A DNA stretch of 64,000 nucleotides. Source: Fen-1258 sp947085815 (GTDB lineage Bacteria > Bacteroidota > Ignavibacteria > Ignavibacteriales > Melioribacteraceae). Below the pieces are notes generated by a model. The model searched no databases. It was given only the letters and a program-made list of their open reading frames with translations, and was not told where the DNA came from. The first letter of the stretch is position 1. Every line of letters begins with the position of its first letter. A program made the translations under genes and the position numbers. The stretch lies in NCBI GenBank assembly GCA_947085815.1, contig CAMTXU010000025.1, positions 1-64,000 on the forward strand, read 5' to 3'. Shown piece by piece: positions 55,037-64,000 of this stretch.

Positions 55037-55285
55037 TTATATTGTGATGGTACGGAGACTAATCTCTTGCGGATTATAACTTAATAAAATTCTTTTCGCA
55101 TTTTTTTCTTTTAGTATCAGTTTTATAACTTCTTTGATGTTCTCAACCGCTTCATCTATTGTTTTGCCTTGTGTATAACACCCTTCAAAAACCGGGCACT
55201 CAACTACATACCAACCGTCCTGACCTATTTCAATTAATAGTGGCAGTTTATGTTCAGCGTTAATCTTTCTTTTTACCGGTTGCAT
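55037..55285 (-). CDS. HicB-like antitoxin
   Basis: This 82-residue protein has the HicB partial RNase H-like fold: LPLLIEIGQDGWYVVECPVFEGCYTQGKTIDEAVENIKEVIKLIL. No ribbon-helix-helix or HTH follows, so it lacks the usual DNA-binding tail and may not autoregulate. It is followed in frame by the HicA-type frame, which supports a toxin-antitoxin pair. Confidence 0.8.
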   Translation of the reverse strand: MQPVKRKINAEHKLPLLIEIGQDGWYVVECPVFEGCYTQGKTIDEAVENIKEVIKLILKEKNAKRILLSYNPQEISLRTITI

Positions 55286-55340
55286 TTTCTTTTAACTAAT
55301 ATTCTGATTGAAAAATATTACTCATTGAACGTAAAGTCAA

Positions 55341-56201
55341 TTATAGGGGCAAGAGTTTTTTTATTTTTTGAATTGTCAGGGGTGCGGAGCCTTCGTAGTG
55401 ATTGTTAACATTCAGATATATATCAACATTCCTGTTCAGCAATTCGGTTATCATCTCAATTAATTTTTCCAGCTCGTCATCTTTAGGATCTAAAATTTTA
55501 TTCCATTCTCCTCCGGAACGATTTTCTATTCCGTGACAATCCGGTCCATGTAAACGAATTATTGTGAAATCTTTTATATAGTCTTTGAATTTTTTGTATA
55601 CATCGAATATTGAGGGCATATAATAACCTTGCAAAAACACATGACCAAGCTTGTGCTCGCGCATGAATTGAAAATATTCTTCGTTCAAATAATTCGGATT
55701 TCTGATTTCGAATGAAAAATCGAGCTCAGATGGAAACTGCTTTACAAACTCCCGCATCAAACCCTGAAATTCATATTGTGATTTCATTTTCTCTTTGTTA
55801 AGGTATTCAAATTGGAACATCAATGGACCTAAACAGTTTTTCATCAGCTTGAGAATATTTAGAAACTCTGAAAGGAGATCGTGCGAAAGAAAATGGGAAT
55901 TCGGAATTAACGTCTCGGATTTTTCCGCGCTGTACAGATGTGTAAGCGAAATGCTGTTGGGAATTTTAATTGTAAACTTGAACTCTTTCGGCACAAAAAT
56001 TTTGTAGGCAGCAACTATATCTTGCTTGGGAAGGGTTACTTTATTTATTCCGTGAAGTGACCAAAACCATTGATCAATTTCAACGGTATTAAACTGCTTT
56101 GAATATTCTTTTAGGTAATTAATCTTTGATTCATTTGAATAAACAATTCCACGCCAGGAATCATATTTCCAACTACATGTTCCTATTCTAAGTTGAGACA
56201 T
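55341..56201 (-). CDS. DUF72 family protein (YecE-like)
   Basis: The 286-residue protein has the DUF72 start RIGTCSWKYDSWRGIVYS, the FNTVEID segment and an IRLHGPDCHG strand, predicting a TIM-barrel-like fold. Its molecular function is not established. It is followed by the hicB-like gene 55 bases on, same strand, but no functional link is evident. Confidence 0.9.
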   Translation of the reverse strand: MSQLRIGTCSWKYDSWRGIVYSNESKINYLKEYSKQFNTVEIDQWFWSLHGINKVTLPKQDIVAAYKIFVPKEFKFTIKIPNSISLTHLYSAEKSETLIPNSHFLSHDLLSEFLNILKLMKNCLGPLMFQFEYLNKEKMKSQYEFQGLMREFVKQFPSELDFSFEIRNPNYLNEEYFQFMREHKLGHVFLQGYYMPSIFDVYKKFKDYIKDFTIIRLHGPDCHGIENRSGGEWNKILDPKDDELEKLIEMITELLNRNVDIYLNVNNHYEGSAPLTIQKIKKLLPL

Positions 56202-56316
56202 TTTCCCTTTTCAGATATTACAAATTTTGCACACATTTTAGATGACTTTTCATTTTCCAAAATGAAGCTCCTTCTTTCACATTACACACTAACACATAAA
56301 ATAGAGCCCGTTTGAA

Positions 56317-56748
56317 CTAGTTTGAACTCTGCAGCCATCTCTTTAATACATTTTTCTGGGTCATTTCTAAAGAAGCGCCGGGGTGAAGATAAATATATTT
56401 ACCGGGAGGCATCTCATTCTCCGCTAATTCTTTCCAGATACTCTTTTTAAGATCATCTTTTTTTCTGCTGTATAGATTTTCCCACTCGGAAAAATTTAAA
56501 TGTTTTCTCCCTTCGTTTACATCATCTATGATTAACCATGAAACCGGCGCTACCTTACTATACCAGGGCCATTTTGTTTCGTTTGAATGGCAATCGTAAC
56601 AAGCATTTTTTAAAATATTTTTTATCTGAAGCGGTGCTTCTATATCGTCTTTTACAGGCGGATTAGTGCGCTCCACTTCGATATACTGTATTCCTATAAA
56701 CCCAGCTATCATTATAGCCATCAGTAATCTGAATATAAATCTTCCCAT
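56317..56748 (-). CDS. Heme-binding (haem_bd) membrane-anchored c-type protein
   Basis: The 143-residue protein has an N-terminal TM anchor or signal (about 4-22) and one CYDCH heme c site (C50, C53, H54) in the haem_bd pattern ACYDCHSNETKWPWYS, with VSWLIIDDVNEGRKHLNFSEW downstream. It is likely a periplasmic mono-heme electron carrier or sensor. The heme axial partner is not identified. Confidence 0.88.
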   Translation of the reverse strand: MGRFIFRLLMAIMIAGFIGIQYIEVERTNPPVKDDIEAPLQIKNILKNACYDCHSNETKWPWYSKVAPVSWLIIDDVNEGRKHLNFSEWENLYSRKKDDLKKSIWKELAENEMPPGKYIYLHPGASLEMTQKNVLKRWLQSSN

Positions 56749-56806
56749 TGTTTTCCCTTATATCAATATATGTTGTTTGCATGCTATATAAATTTAACAA
56801 AAATAT

Positions 56807-59800
56807 TTACGAGATAATTTCGATTACCTCTTTACAAAATTTTATTAAAAAATTCATTACGGCTTCTGGTGAATTGAATTTATTGTTCATCTCCAGCTTA
56901 AGTGTATCCTTTACTTGTACAAACTTAATCTCTTTTGCGTAATTAGTGTTGATGTAGGACAATAAGAGAACAAATTTGTTCTGATAGAAATTTTCTCTCT
57001 CTCCCTTCGGCAGAATAATAATTACCCTGTTAGATTGAATAATAATCCGTTCGAACAACGCAAATGACGAATAGAATCTTAATATCGCGGCAAGAATCAA
57101 CCGCTCTATATTTGGCGTGAACTTTCCGAACCGGTCTGCCATCTCATCTTTTATCTCATCAAGCTCATCAATTTTAATCATCGAAAAAAGAGCCGTGTAG
57201 AAACTCAGTCTGTCCGCTTGATCAGGCATGTACAATTTCGGAATTCCAATTTCAAAGAAAGTATCAATTGTGGGCTCGGATCGTTCTTGTTGACTGGGCA
57301 GTTCTTTGAATATCTCTTTAAATTCGTCTTGCTTCAATTCTTCGACGGCTTCATCAAGAAGTTTGAGATACATATCAAAACCGATAGCATCTATAAAACC
57401 GCTCTGCTCCGTGCCAAGTAAATTACCGGCTCCGCGAATTTCCAGATCGCGCATGGATAAATTAAATCCTTCGCCAACATCCGTATATTCTTCTATTGCC
57501 TGCAATCTCTTAACAGCTTTTTTTGTTATAGCGTTCAAAGAAGGGACAAGTAAATAAGCGTATGCCTGCCGGTCGCTTCTCCCAACTCTACCACGAAGTT
57601 GATGTAGCTCTGCCAATCCAAATCTGTCGGCACGGTTAACTATTATCGTATTCACATTTGGTATATCGAGACCGGACTCAATAATTTTTGTTGAGATAAG
57701 CATGTGATAATTTTTTAAGAGAAAGTTGTGAATAACTTTCTCCAATTCACTGGGCTTCATCTGCCCGTGAGCAATACCGATTTTTATTTCAGGTATATAT
57801 TTCTGAACATACGCCGCAATTTTTTCTATCGACTGAACACGGTCATGAACAAAATAAATCTGTCCGTTCCGTTTAATCTCATTCAGTACCCATTCCCGCA
57901 CTTTATGAATATCGAACAAATCTACTTTAGTATAGATGGACTGCCGGTTTGGAGGTGGTGTAGCAATAATTGAAAGATCGCGCGCACCAAGCAAAGATAA
58001 ATTTAGTGTACGTGGTATGGGCGTTGCTGTGAGTGTTAATGTATCTACGTTAGCTTTGATCGACCGTAATTTTTCTTTAGCCATTACTCCAAAGCGGTGT
58101 TCTTCATCTATTATAAGCAATCCCAGATCCTTAAAGAGAATGTCTTTCGAGAGTAACCGATGTGTACCTATTACTAAATCAACTTCCCCATTTTCAAGTT
58201 TTTTTGTTATCTCAACTTGTTCCGCTTTGCTCTGAAAACGTGATAGAGCTTCAACTCTTACCGGAAATTGAGTAAGTCTATCTTTGAATGTGTTGTAATG
58301 TTGTTCGGCTAATATTGTTGTTGGAACCAGAAGCGCCACCTGTTTTCCATCGTTAATTGCCTTGAACGATGCGCGTACGGCAATTTCTGTCTTACCGAAA
58401 CCGACATCTCCGCACACCAATCGATCCATCGGGTTTTCGCTTTCCATATCCCTTTTAACTTCTTCCGTGACTTTTGTTTGATCGGGTGTATCTTCATAAA
58501 AAAATGAGGCTTCAAGTTCCTTCTGCCAGATTGAATCCGTACTGAATGAAAATCCTTGTGCGGATTTTCTTTTAGCGTATAGAGTAATAAGCTCGCGAGC
58601 GGTTTCTTTAATTTTTGCTTTAACTTTTTTCTTTGTTGATTTCCATTCGCCTCCGCCTAGAACCGTCAATTTGGGCGGGATATTATCTTGCGATGAAAAC
58701 TTTTTTACTAAAGAGAGGTAGTTCAAATTAACATATACAGTTCCTCCTTCAGCATATAAGATCTTGATCGATTCCTGCTCTACTTCGCCTATCTTAATTG
58801 TTTCAAGACCAACGTATTGTCCTATACCAAAATTAACATGAACTACATAATCGTATTTCTTGATAGAGGCAAAATCCTTAACGCGGGATTTTTTGTACTT
58901 AGCTTTGGTAGAAAGTTTTGTTCTGTACGGTTTATTGAAGATTTGGTAATCGGTTAATAAAACTAGATGGCTATTCTTGGATATAAATCCGCTTTTAACC
59001 GCGAGCACAATTATTTTGATTTTGCCTGCATCAAACAGCTCGCTCAATTCTTTTCCGCCGGTCTGATTAGCCGGCTTGAATTCCGAGAGTAACTCAAACA
59101 AACGATTTTTTTGAAGTTCATTCTCAACTGCAATAATCACTTGAAAATCTTTTGCCGTGTAATCTTTCAAAAAATTGTACAGCAATTCAAAATTGGAATT
59201 AACAACAGGGGCTTCTGTTAAATGTAACTGGACTCTATCGTCATGATGACCAACCGCATCCTCAATCAACCACCGCGTATTTTTCTCAAATATTATTTCT
59301 AACGATTTTTTCCCTTCATGATCTTGCTCCTGCCCGCCAAAAGAAAGACGGGTAAACTCTTGCCCTTGTTCATATCCTCCGTCATAAAGTTCATCTTTCA
59401 GATCATTGTCAATTTCTTCTTCAACTATTAGTTCCGGCGATGAATTTTTCTCTGTGAACAAATTTTGCAGTTCATAGTCGGCGGCAATTACAAGCGGGTT
59501 ATTTAGATAATCAAAGATATCGGAAGCATTTTCTTCGTCTGTTAATATTGACGCAGCAACTGTAACGGATGTAAGTTTATCGAGTGACCGTTGCGTCTCG
59601 GGATCGAAATGTCGGATTGATTCAAGAAAGTCGCCGTCATATTCCAGCCTGCATGGTTGCTTTTCGCTGTAAGACCAGAAATCAATTATAGAGCCGCGCA
59701 CTGCGAAGTCTCCGGGACTATCAACATATTTATCGCGGTTATAATTAATTGTGTTGAAGTATTCGAGCAGATCATTGTAAGTTAGGTTGCCGCCGATTTC

Positions 59801-60193
59801 AATTCTGGTTGTGTTTTTATCGATAGCCTTCTTTGCCGGTAATTTTAATTTTAGCAGATCGTATGTTGAGATTAAAATGAAGCTCTCACGGGTATTTATA
59901 TCTGTTAGCCTTTCCTGCAAAGTTTCTACGGAGAGGTCATCAGCGGCAATTACCTTTTCTTCCATACCCAGAATGCTCAGCTCAACTTTTGTTTCATTCA
60001 CCGACTGAACTGTTGGACAGAGAAGAACAATCTGTTTCTCTATTCCGGAAATTGATTTGATGAAAAGAGATTTTGAAGATCCGGGAAAGGAGGATGTGTA
60101 AATCTTTCCGCTATCTGAAGAGATTCTAATTTTTCCTTTTAATTCGGTTAATGACTGAAGCGAGTCTATAAGAATATCAGCAGTTGATTTCAT
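56807..60193 (-). CDS. mfd: Transcription-repair coupling factor Mfd
   Basis: The protein has about 1128 residues. The N-terminal UvrB-homology region starts near FPGSSKSLFI. It is followed by the CarD-like RNA polymerase-interaction domain (YVVHVNFGIGQYVGLETI), then a superfamily 2 translocase with Walker A GDVGFGKTE, DEEH (IIDEEHRFG), LTATPIPRTL and LRGRVGRSDR, and the C-terminal TRCF domain. It removes stalled RNA polymerase and recruits UvrA. An in-frame ATG at 60403 would add 70 residues with no Mfd likeness; I prefer ATG 60193, preceded by purine-rich AAGAGAAG. The divergent Lon-like gene starts at 60476. Confidence 0.94.
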   Translation of the reverse strand: MKSTADILIDSLQSLTELKGKIRISSDSGKIYTSSFPGSSKSLFIKSISGIEKQIVLLCPTVQSVNETKVELSILGMEEKVIAADDLSVETLQERLTDINTRESFILISTYDLLKLKLPAKKAIDKNTTRIEIGGNLTYNDLLEYFNTINYNRDKYVDSPGDFAVRGSIIDFWSYSEKQPCRLEYDGDFLESIRHFDPETQRSLDKLTSVTVAASILTDEENASDIFDYLNNPLVIAADYELQNLFTEKNSSPELIVEEEIDNDLKDELYDGGYEQGQEFTRLSFGGQEQDHEGKKSLEIIFEKNTRWLIEDAVGHHDDRVQLHLTEAPVVNSNFELLYNFLKDYTAKDFQVIIAVENELQKNRLFELLSEFKPANQTGGKELSELFDAGKIKIIVLAVKSGFISKNSHLVLLTDYQIFNKPYRTKLSTKAKYKKSRVKDFASIKKYDYVVHVNFGIGQYVGLETIKIGEVEQESIKILYAEGGTVYVNLNYLSLVKKFSSQDNIPPKLTVLGGGEWKSTKKKVKAKIKETARELITLYAKRKSAQGFSFSTDSIWQKELEASFFYEDTPDQTKVTEEVKRDMESENPMDRLVCGDVGFGKTEIAVRASFKAINDGKQVALLVPTTILAEQHYNTFKDRLTQFPVRVEALSRFQSKAEQVEITKKLENGEVDLVIGTHRLLSKDILFKDLGLLIIDEEHRFGVMAKEKLRSIKANVDTLTLTATPIPRTLNLSLLGARDLSIIATPPPNRQSIYTKVDLFDIHKVREWVLNEIKRNGQIYFVHDRVQSIEKIAAYVQKYIPEIKIGIAHGQMKPSELEKVIHNFLLKNYHMLISTKIIESGLDIPNVNTIIVNRADRFGLAELHQLRGRVGRSDRQAYAYLLVPSLNAITKKAVKRLQAIEEYTDVGEGFNLSMRDLEIRGAGNLLGTEQSGFIDAIGFDMYLKLLDEAVEELKQDEFKEIFKELPSQQERSEPTIDTFFEIGIPKLYMPDQADRLSFYTALFSMIKIDELDEIKDEMADRFGKFTPNIERLILAAILRFYSSFALFERIIIQSNRVIIILPKGERENFYQNKFVLLLSYINTNYAKEIKFVQVKDTLKLEMNNKFNSPEAVMNFLIKFCKEVIEIIS

Positions 60194-60475
60194 CTTCTCT
60201 TTCTTTAAAATATAGAACACCCTTCTTCGCAGCAGCGGAGAGGATTTTTCCGGCACAAAGTTAATATCTTTTATCATAACAATCAGATGCGGAGATAATT
60301 CCTTTAGCAAAGTATGTTTCATAGTCCCTAGCATAACAATTGCATGCTTCATTAATTCTATTTTCATAAATTCTTGGGTATTAGCTTTCGCAAAGTTTTT
60401 CAATTAGCAACATCTGTTTCCTTTTTATATTATTTTAGAAACGGATTTCCATCAACTAATCTTAGGAAATTATTT
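60194..60475. promoter_or_regulatory. Divergent region between mfd and the Lon-like gene
   Basis: The 282 bases hold the promoters of two divergent genes. The minus-strand reading frame of mfd stays open over most of it (to 60403), so the mfd start could lie further up. An AGGA site about nine bases before ATG 60476 serves the Lon-like gene. I cannot assign promoters. Confidence 0.4.
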
Positions 60476-62965
60476 ATGGCACTTCTAAAAGCTCGCAGAC
60501 ATAATGAATTAAAACCAGTTGATTTGAAATGGACTTGCGGTACAGATGTATTTGATTTTGAAAACACGAAGGATGTTAGACCGATTGAAGGAATTGTTGG
60601 ACAAGAACGCGCGCTGAAAGCATTACGTCTCGGTGTTGAATTGAAAAGTCCCGGTTACAATATTTTTATTACCGGTCTCTCCGGTACCGGAAAATTTACA
60701 GCCATTAAACAGATGCTTGAATCAATCACACCAGATTGCTCAAATCTTTCCGATTACGCATATGTAAATAATTTTAAGGATGAAGACAGACCGATTCTGC
60801 TGCAATTTCCCGCCGGACAGGCTAATAAATTTAAAAAGGATCTATCGCGTGCAATTAAATTTTTACAGGAAAAGATTCCTCTTATTCTTGCCGCTGAACC
60901 GTTTGTTAAACAAAAAAAACGGGTTTTTGCCGAGTACGGAAGAATTCAGCAGAAGATGATGAACGCATTCGAAGAAAAACTTAAAAAAGATAATTTTACG
61001 CTGGGACAGGTTAAAGTGGGCGAGCTTGTTCGTCCTGAAATTATTGCCGTAATTGATGACAAACCTGTATTTGTTAATCAACTTGATGAACTAATTCAAA
61101 CAGATAAAATCACTCAAAAAAAAGCAGAAGAAATCGTAACCAAATATTCAACCTATCAGGATGAACTCCAAAGAGTTTTTAGAGAAAGTCTAAAACTAAC
61201 ACGTGACTATCAAGAAAAAGTTATGAAGATTGAGGGGGAATTTGTTAATGAATTTATTGCACTCACACTTGAAGAGCTGAAGAAAAAATATAAAATCAAT
61301 TCTGTAAAAGAATATTTAAGTCACGTGCATGAAAGCATTCTTCTGAATCTGGAAGTTTTTAAAGGGCAGAGACCCGTGCGTGAAGAAGCCGAAGGGGGAA
61401 TAATTATAGATTATCTAAAAGAATACGAACTCAATATCATACTCGATAATTCCGATACAAAAAAATGTCCGGTAATAGTTGAAACATCTCCAACATACAA
61501 TAATCTTTTTGGCACAATTGAAAAATACAGCGACGGAAAAGGAGGCTGGTATGCGGATTTCACAAAGATAAAAGCAGGTTCTCTACTTCGTGCCAACGGA
61601 GGATATATAGTCATCAACGCGATGGATGCCTTTGGCGAAGCCGGTGTTTGGAAAACCTTAAAACGTGTTTTGTTATACGGTCAATTAGAGATTCAAGATG
61701 TGGCAAATCTTTATCAATTATCTCCGAGCATATTGAAGCCGGAACCGATTGACATTAACACTAAAGTGATACTGATTGGTAACAGCTACATCTATTCGAT
61801 GCTCTCTTCGTATGAAGACGACTTTAATAAAATTTTTAAGGTCAAAGCCGATTTTGATTATGAGATGAAACGAACCGACTCAACCATGAAAGAGTACGCA
61901 AAGCTGATAAAGAAATTGATTGAGACAGAGGACTTATTGGAATTTGATAAATCTGCCATCTCAAAAATTTTAGAATACGGCGCCCGCCATGCCGGAGAAA
62001 AAGACAAACTCACTACACGTTTTGCTTATATAGCCGATCTTGTCCGCGAAGCATGTTTTTGGGCACGAGGTAATAAACATAAAATGGTGATGAGTAATCA
62101 TGTTGACGAAGCCTTCAATTCATCAAAAGAACGGCACGGGCTTTATGAATCTAAACTTTCGGATATGATAAATAACGGAACAATTCTTATTGATACCGAT
62201 GGCTCGCGCGTGGGAACGATTAATGGTCTGGCGGTTTACGAGAGCGGTAAATATGCCTTCGGTAAACCTACACGGATAACTGCTTCCGTGGCTCTTGGTA
62301 ACGGAAATATAATTAATGTCGAGCGCGAATCCGGCTTAAGTGGAAACACACATAACAAAGGTGTTCTTATTATTTCCGGTTACTTTAGAGAGACTTTCGG
62401 TTCAAGAATTCCACTATCGTTCACGGCAAGTTTAGTTTTTGAGCAAGGCTATGGAATGATTGACGGAGACAGCGCATCAATTACAGAAATTTGTGCACTA
62501 CTATCTGCTCTTTCGAGAATACCCATCAAACAATCTTTTGCAATTACGGGATCTGTAAATCAAAAAGGTGAAATTCAACCGATCGGCGGAGTGAATGAAA
62601 AAATTGAAGGATTTTTTGATGCTTGTAATCTAAGAGGATTGACATGTACACAAGGAGTAATAATTCCGGTGCAGAATGTGAAAGACTTAATGCTTAAAGA
62701 CGAAATTGTAAACGCTGTGAAAAAAAATAAATTTCACGTTTATGCTGTAAGTAAGGTTGAAGAAGCTGTTGAGATAATTACCGGTGTGCGCGCCGGTAAA
62801 AAATTGAAGAATGGAAAGTTTGAGCAAAATACTTTGTTTGGTGAGGTTGAAAAAGAACTTACCGCAATGAGAAAGCGCATGAAACCACCGACACCCAAAA
62901 AGAACAACATTAAAAAGAAAGCAGCTAAAAAAAGTAAATCGGATAGAACAAAACGGAAGAGATAA
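60476..62965 (+). CDS. Lon-related ATP-dependent protease (AAA_32/S16)
   Basis: The protein has about 829 residues. The N-terminal ATPase has Walker A GLSGTGKFT (67-75, F74 where S or T is usual). A long coiled-coil insertion (about 125-300) is followed by the ATPase lid and then the Lon-type protease domain, with the catalytic dyad S666 (DGDSAS) and K709 (NEKIEG). The ATPase-insert-protease order is the LonH/YcbZ-like branch and not classical Lon. The C terminus is a long basic tail (PTPKKNNIKKKAAKK). The start was set at ATG 60476; upstream codons overlap the mfd region. pyk starts inside its stop codon (TAATG). Confidence 0.93.
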   Translation: MALLKARRHNELKPVDLKWTCGTDVFDFENTKDVRPIEGIVGQERALKALRLGVELKSPGYNIFITGLSGTGKFTAIKQMLESITPDCSNLSDYAYVNNFKDEDRPILLQFPAGQANKFKKDLSRAIKFLQEKIPLILAAEPFVKQKKRVFAEYGRIQQKMMNAFEEKLKKDNFTLGQVKVGELVRPEIIAVIDDKPVFVNQLDELIQTDKITQKKAEEIVTKYSTYQDELQRVFRESLKLTRDYQEKVMKIEGEFVNEFIALTLEELKKKYKINSVKEYLSHVHESILLNLEVFKGQRPVREEAEGGIIIDYLKEYELNIILDNSDTKKCPVIVETSPTYNNLFGTIEKYSDGKGGWYADFTKIKAGSLLRANGGYIVINAMDAFGEAGVWKTLKRVLLYGQLEIQDVANLYQLSPSILKPEPIDINTKVILIGNSYIYSMLSSYEDDFNKIFKVKADFDYEMKRTDSTMKEYAKLIKKLIETEDLLEFDKSAISKILEYGARHAGEKDKLTTRFAYIADLVREACFWARGNKHKMVMSNHVDEAFNSSKERHGLYESKLSDMINNGTILIDTDGSRVGTINGLAVYESGKYAFGKPTRITASVALGNGNIINVERESGLSGNTHNKGVLIISGYFRETFGSRIPLSFTASLVFEQGYGMIDGDSASITEICALLSALSRIPIKQSFAITGSVNQKGEIQPIGGVNEKIEGFFDACNLRGLTCTQGVIIPVQNVKDLMLKDEIVNAVKKNKFHVYAVSKVEEAVEIITGVRAGKKLKNGKFEQNTLFGEVEKELTAMRKRMKPPTPKKNNIKKKAAKKSKSDRTKRKR

Positions 62966-64000
62966 TGCCACAATTTGCTAAAACAAAAATACTCGCCACA
63001 ATTGGTCCCGCAACAGATTCTGAAAAAAAATTAGAAACGTTAATTGATGCAGGCTGCAATGCTTTCAGACTTAATTTTTCTCACGGTAATTTTGATTACT
63101 TCGAAAAAGTATTTCATTCCATCAATGCTCTTTGCATTTCTAAATCTCTCCCAATTCCAATTCTTATCGATCTGCAAGGACCCAAAATCAGAATTGGTGA
63201 ACTTGAGAAACCGGAAATAGAATTAGTTAATGGAAATCAAATTGAGATTACAATTGAGAAAGTCGTTGGTACGGCGCAAAAAATTTCCACCTCATATTCG
63301 CTTCTGCACAAAGATGCACAAATTGGAAATAGAATATTAATAGATGACGGCTTGATCAATTTGAAAGTTATCTCAAAGAGTAAAAACTCAGTTATTTGCG
63401 AGGTTGTTAACGGCGGTATATTAAAACCGAAGAAAGGAATGAATCTTCCCGGAATGAAACTAAGTACGCCCTCGGTAACAGAAATAGATTTAAAAAATCT
63501 CGAATTTGCATTAAAGCACCGTGTGGATTTTATTGCGCTCTCATTTGTTCGGGAGGCAGGTGATATTATTCAACTGAGAAATTGGCTAAAAGAAAGAGGC
63601 TATAGTAAACCCATAATCGCAAAAATTGAAAAGCAGGAAGCTGTGTCGAATTTTGAAAGTATTCTTACCGCATCTGATGGAATAATGATTGCACGCGGTG
63701 ATCTTGGAGTTGAATTAAAACCTTACGATGTGCCGATCATTCAAAAAAGAATTATTAAAAGATGCAATGAATTGGGTAAACTCGTAATCACTGCTACGCA
63801 AATGCTGGAATCGATGGTAAACAATCCCGTTCCCACTCGCGCGGAAGCTTCCGATGTGGCGAACGCAGTTTGGGACGGTACCGATGTTGTAATGTTAAGC
63901 GCTGAAACTTCCGTTGGTAAATTTCCTGCACAAGCTGTTAAGTTGATGCAAGAGATCATTCTTAATGCAGAACGCGCATACGAGTTTGATAGAGTAATTA
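62965..64000 (+). CDS. pyk: Pyruvate kinase (partial, cut at window end)
   Basis: This starts in the stop of the protease gene (TAATG) and runs off the right edge with about 345 codons visible of about 470. The N-terminal TKILATIGPATDS and FRLNFSHG, the B domain (LIDDGLINLKV), the KIE active-site Lys segment, IARGDLGVEL and TATQMLESM (substrate and Mg2+/K+ sites) are present. It converts phosphoenolpyruvate to pyruvate, feeding the PDH complex encoded in the same window. The frame is intact to the edge. It is translationally coupled to the protease gene. Confidence 0.96.
   Translation, partial: MPQFAKTKILATIGPATDSEKKLETLIDAGCNAFRLNFSHGNFDYFEKVFHSINALCISKSLPIPILIDLQGPKIRIGELEKPEIELVNGNQIEITIEKVVGTAQKISTSYSLLHKDAQIGNRILIDDGLINLKVISKSKNSVICEVVNGGILKPKKGMNLPGMKLSTPSVTEIDLKNLEFALKHRVDFIALSFVREAGDIIQLRNWLKERGYSKPIIAKIEKQEAVSNFESILTASDGIMIARGDLGVELKPYDVPIIQKRIIKRCNELGKLVITATQMLESMVNNPVPTRAEASDVANAVWDGTDVVMLSAETSVGKFPAQAVKLMQEIILNAERAYEFDRVI

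Noticed and set aside
1..64000. Prophage, transposase or integrase genes
   Set aside because: None of the translated frames shows the expected motifs.

Overview
This is a low-GC (visibly AT-rich) bacterial chromosome segment that most resembles the Ignavibacteria (Bacteroidota/Chlorobiota superphylum). Pointers: a C-terminal type IX secretion sorting domain with an NYPNPFNPSTKI-type motif on a secreted peptidase, a PorQ-like outer membrane protein, a FlgD-like tail on a secreted metalloprotease, few strong Shine-Dalgarno sites, and many short palindromic interspersed repeats. Nearly everything is chromosomal core or lineage-specific gene content. I found no phage, transposase, CRISPR array or plasmid gene.

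Layout. 1-328: a tRNA-Lys(TTT) with its terminator and a duplicated 3' fragment. 329-6922: a two-component signalling block (NtrC-type regulator, sensor-less hybrid kinase, REC-DHp protein without ATPase, and an 1180-residue membrane hybrid kinase with three receiver domains). 7066-16259: a type IV pilus / type II secretion-like cluster on the minus strand: two non-canonical pilins, PilC, PilB, PilT, a PilM-PilN fusion, a PilO-PilP-like fusion and a secretin. 16507-18601: aspS and a nested palindromic repeat. 18605-21879: a type IX-secreted M28 peptidase, then an Lrp-type regulator coupled to glnA. 22191-25096: a GC-richer TonB-dependent receptor and a repeat-filled tail. 25097-29035: an rRNA methyltransferase, a small unknown gene, a frameshifted beta-propeller gene and lgt. 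29480-31911: a NarL-type two-component pair and a membrane protein. 31918-38117: an overlapping six-gene minus-strand operon from bamD to a ccmAB-like exporter. 38190-43824: htpX, porQ-like, TPR protein, lpdA. 44015-47764: TPR protein, and a TetR / SDR / YqhD aldehyde-reductase unit with palindromic operator candidates. 47856-52325: pyruvate dehydrogenase E2 and E1. 52499-56748: CDF transporter, small unknown genes, a hicBA-like pair, DUF72 and heme-binding proteins. 56807-64000: mfd divergent from a Lon-like protease, and a pyruvate kinase cut by the window end.

Themes. Central carbon metabolism (PDH complex, pyruvate kinase), nitrogen assimilation (glnA with Lrp), envelope biogenesis (BamD, Lgt, PorQ, TonB receptor) and signalling dominate. 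The most unusual items are the compact pilus machine with fused inner-membrane subunits and pilins lacking the usual Glu5; a HicA-type ORF that directly follows the HicB stop codon in frame with no standard start; E2 linkers built from the same short repeat DNA that occurs between genes; and nested inverted-repeat elements. Function calls rest on recognised motifs in translated sequence only; no database search was run.
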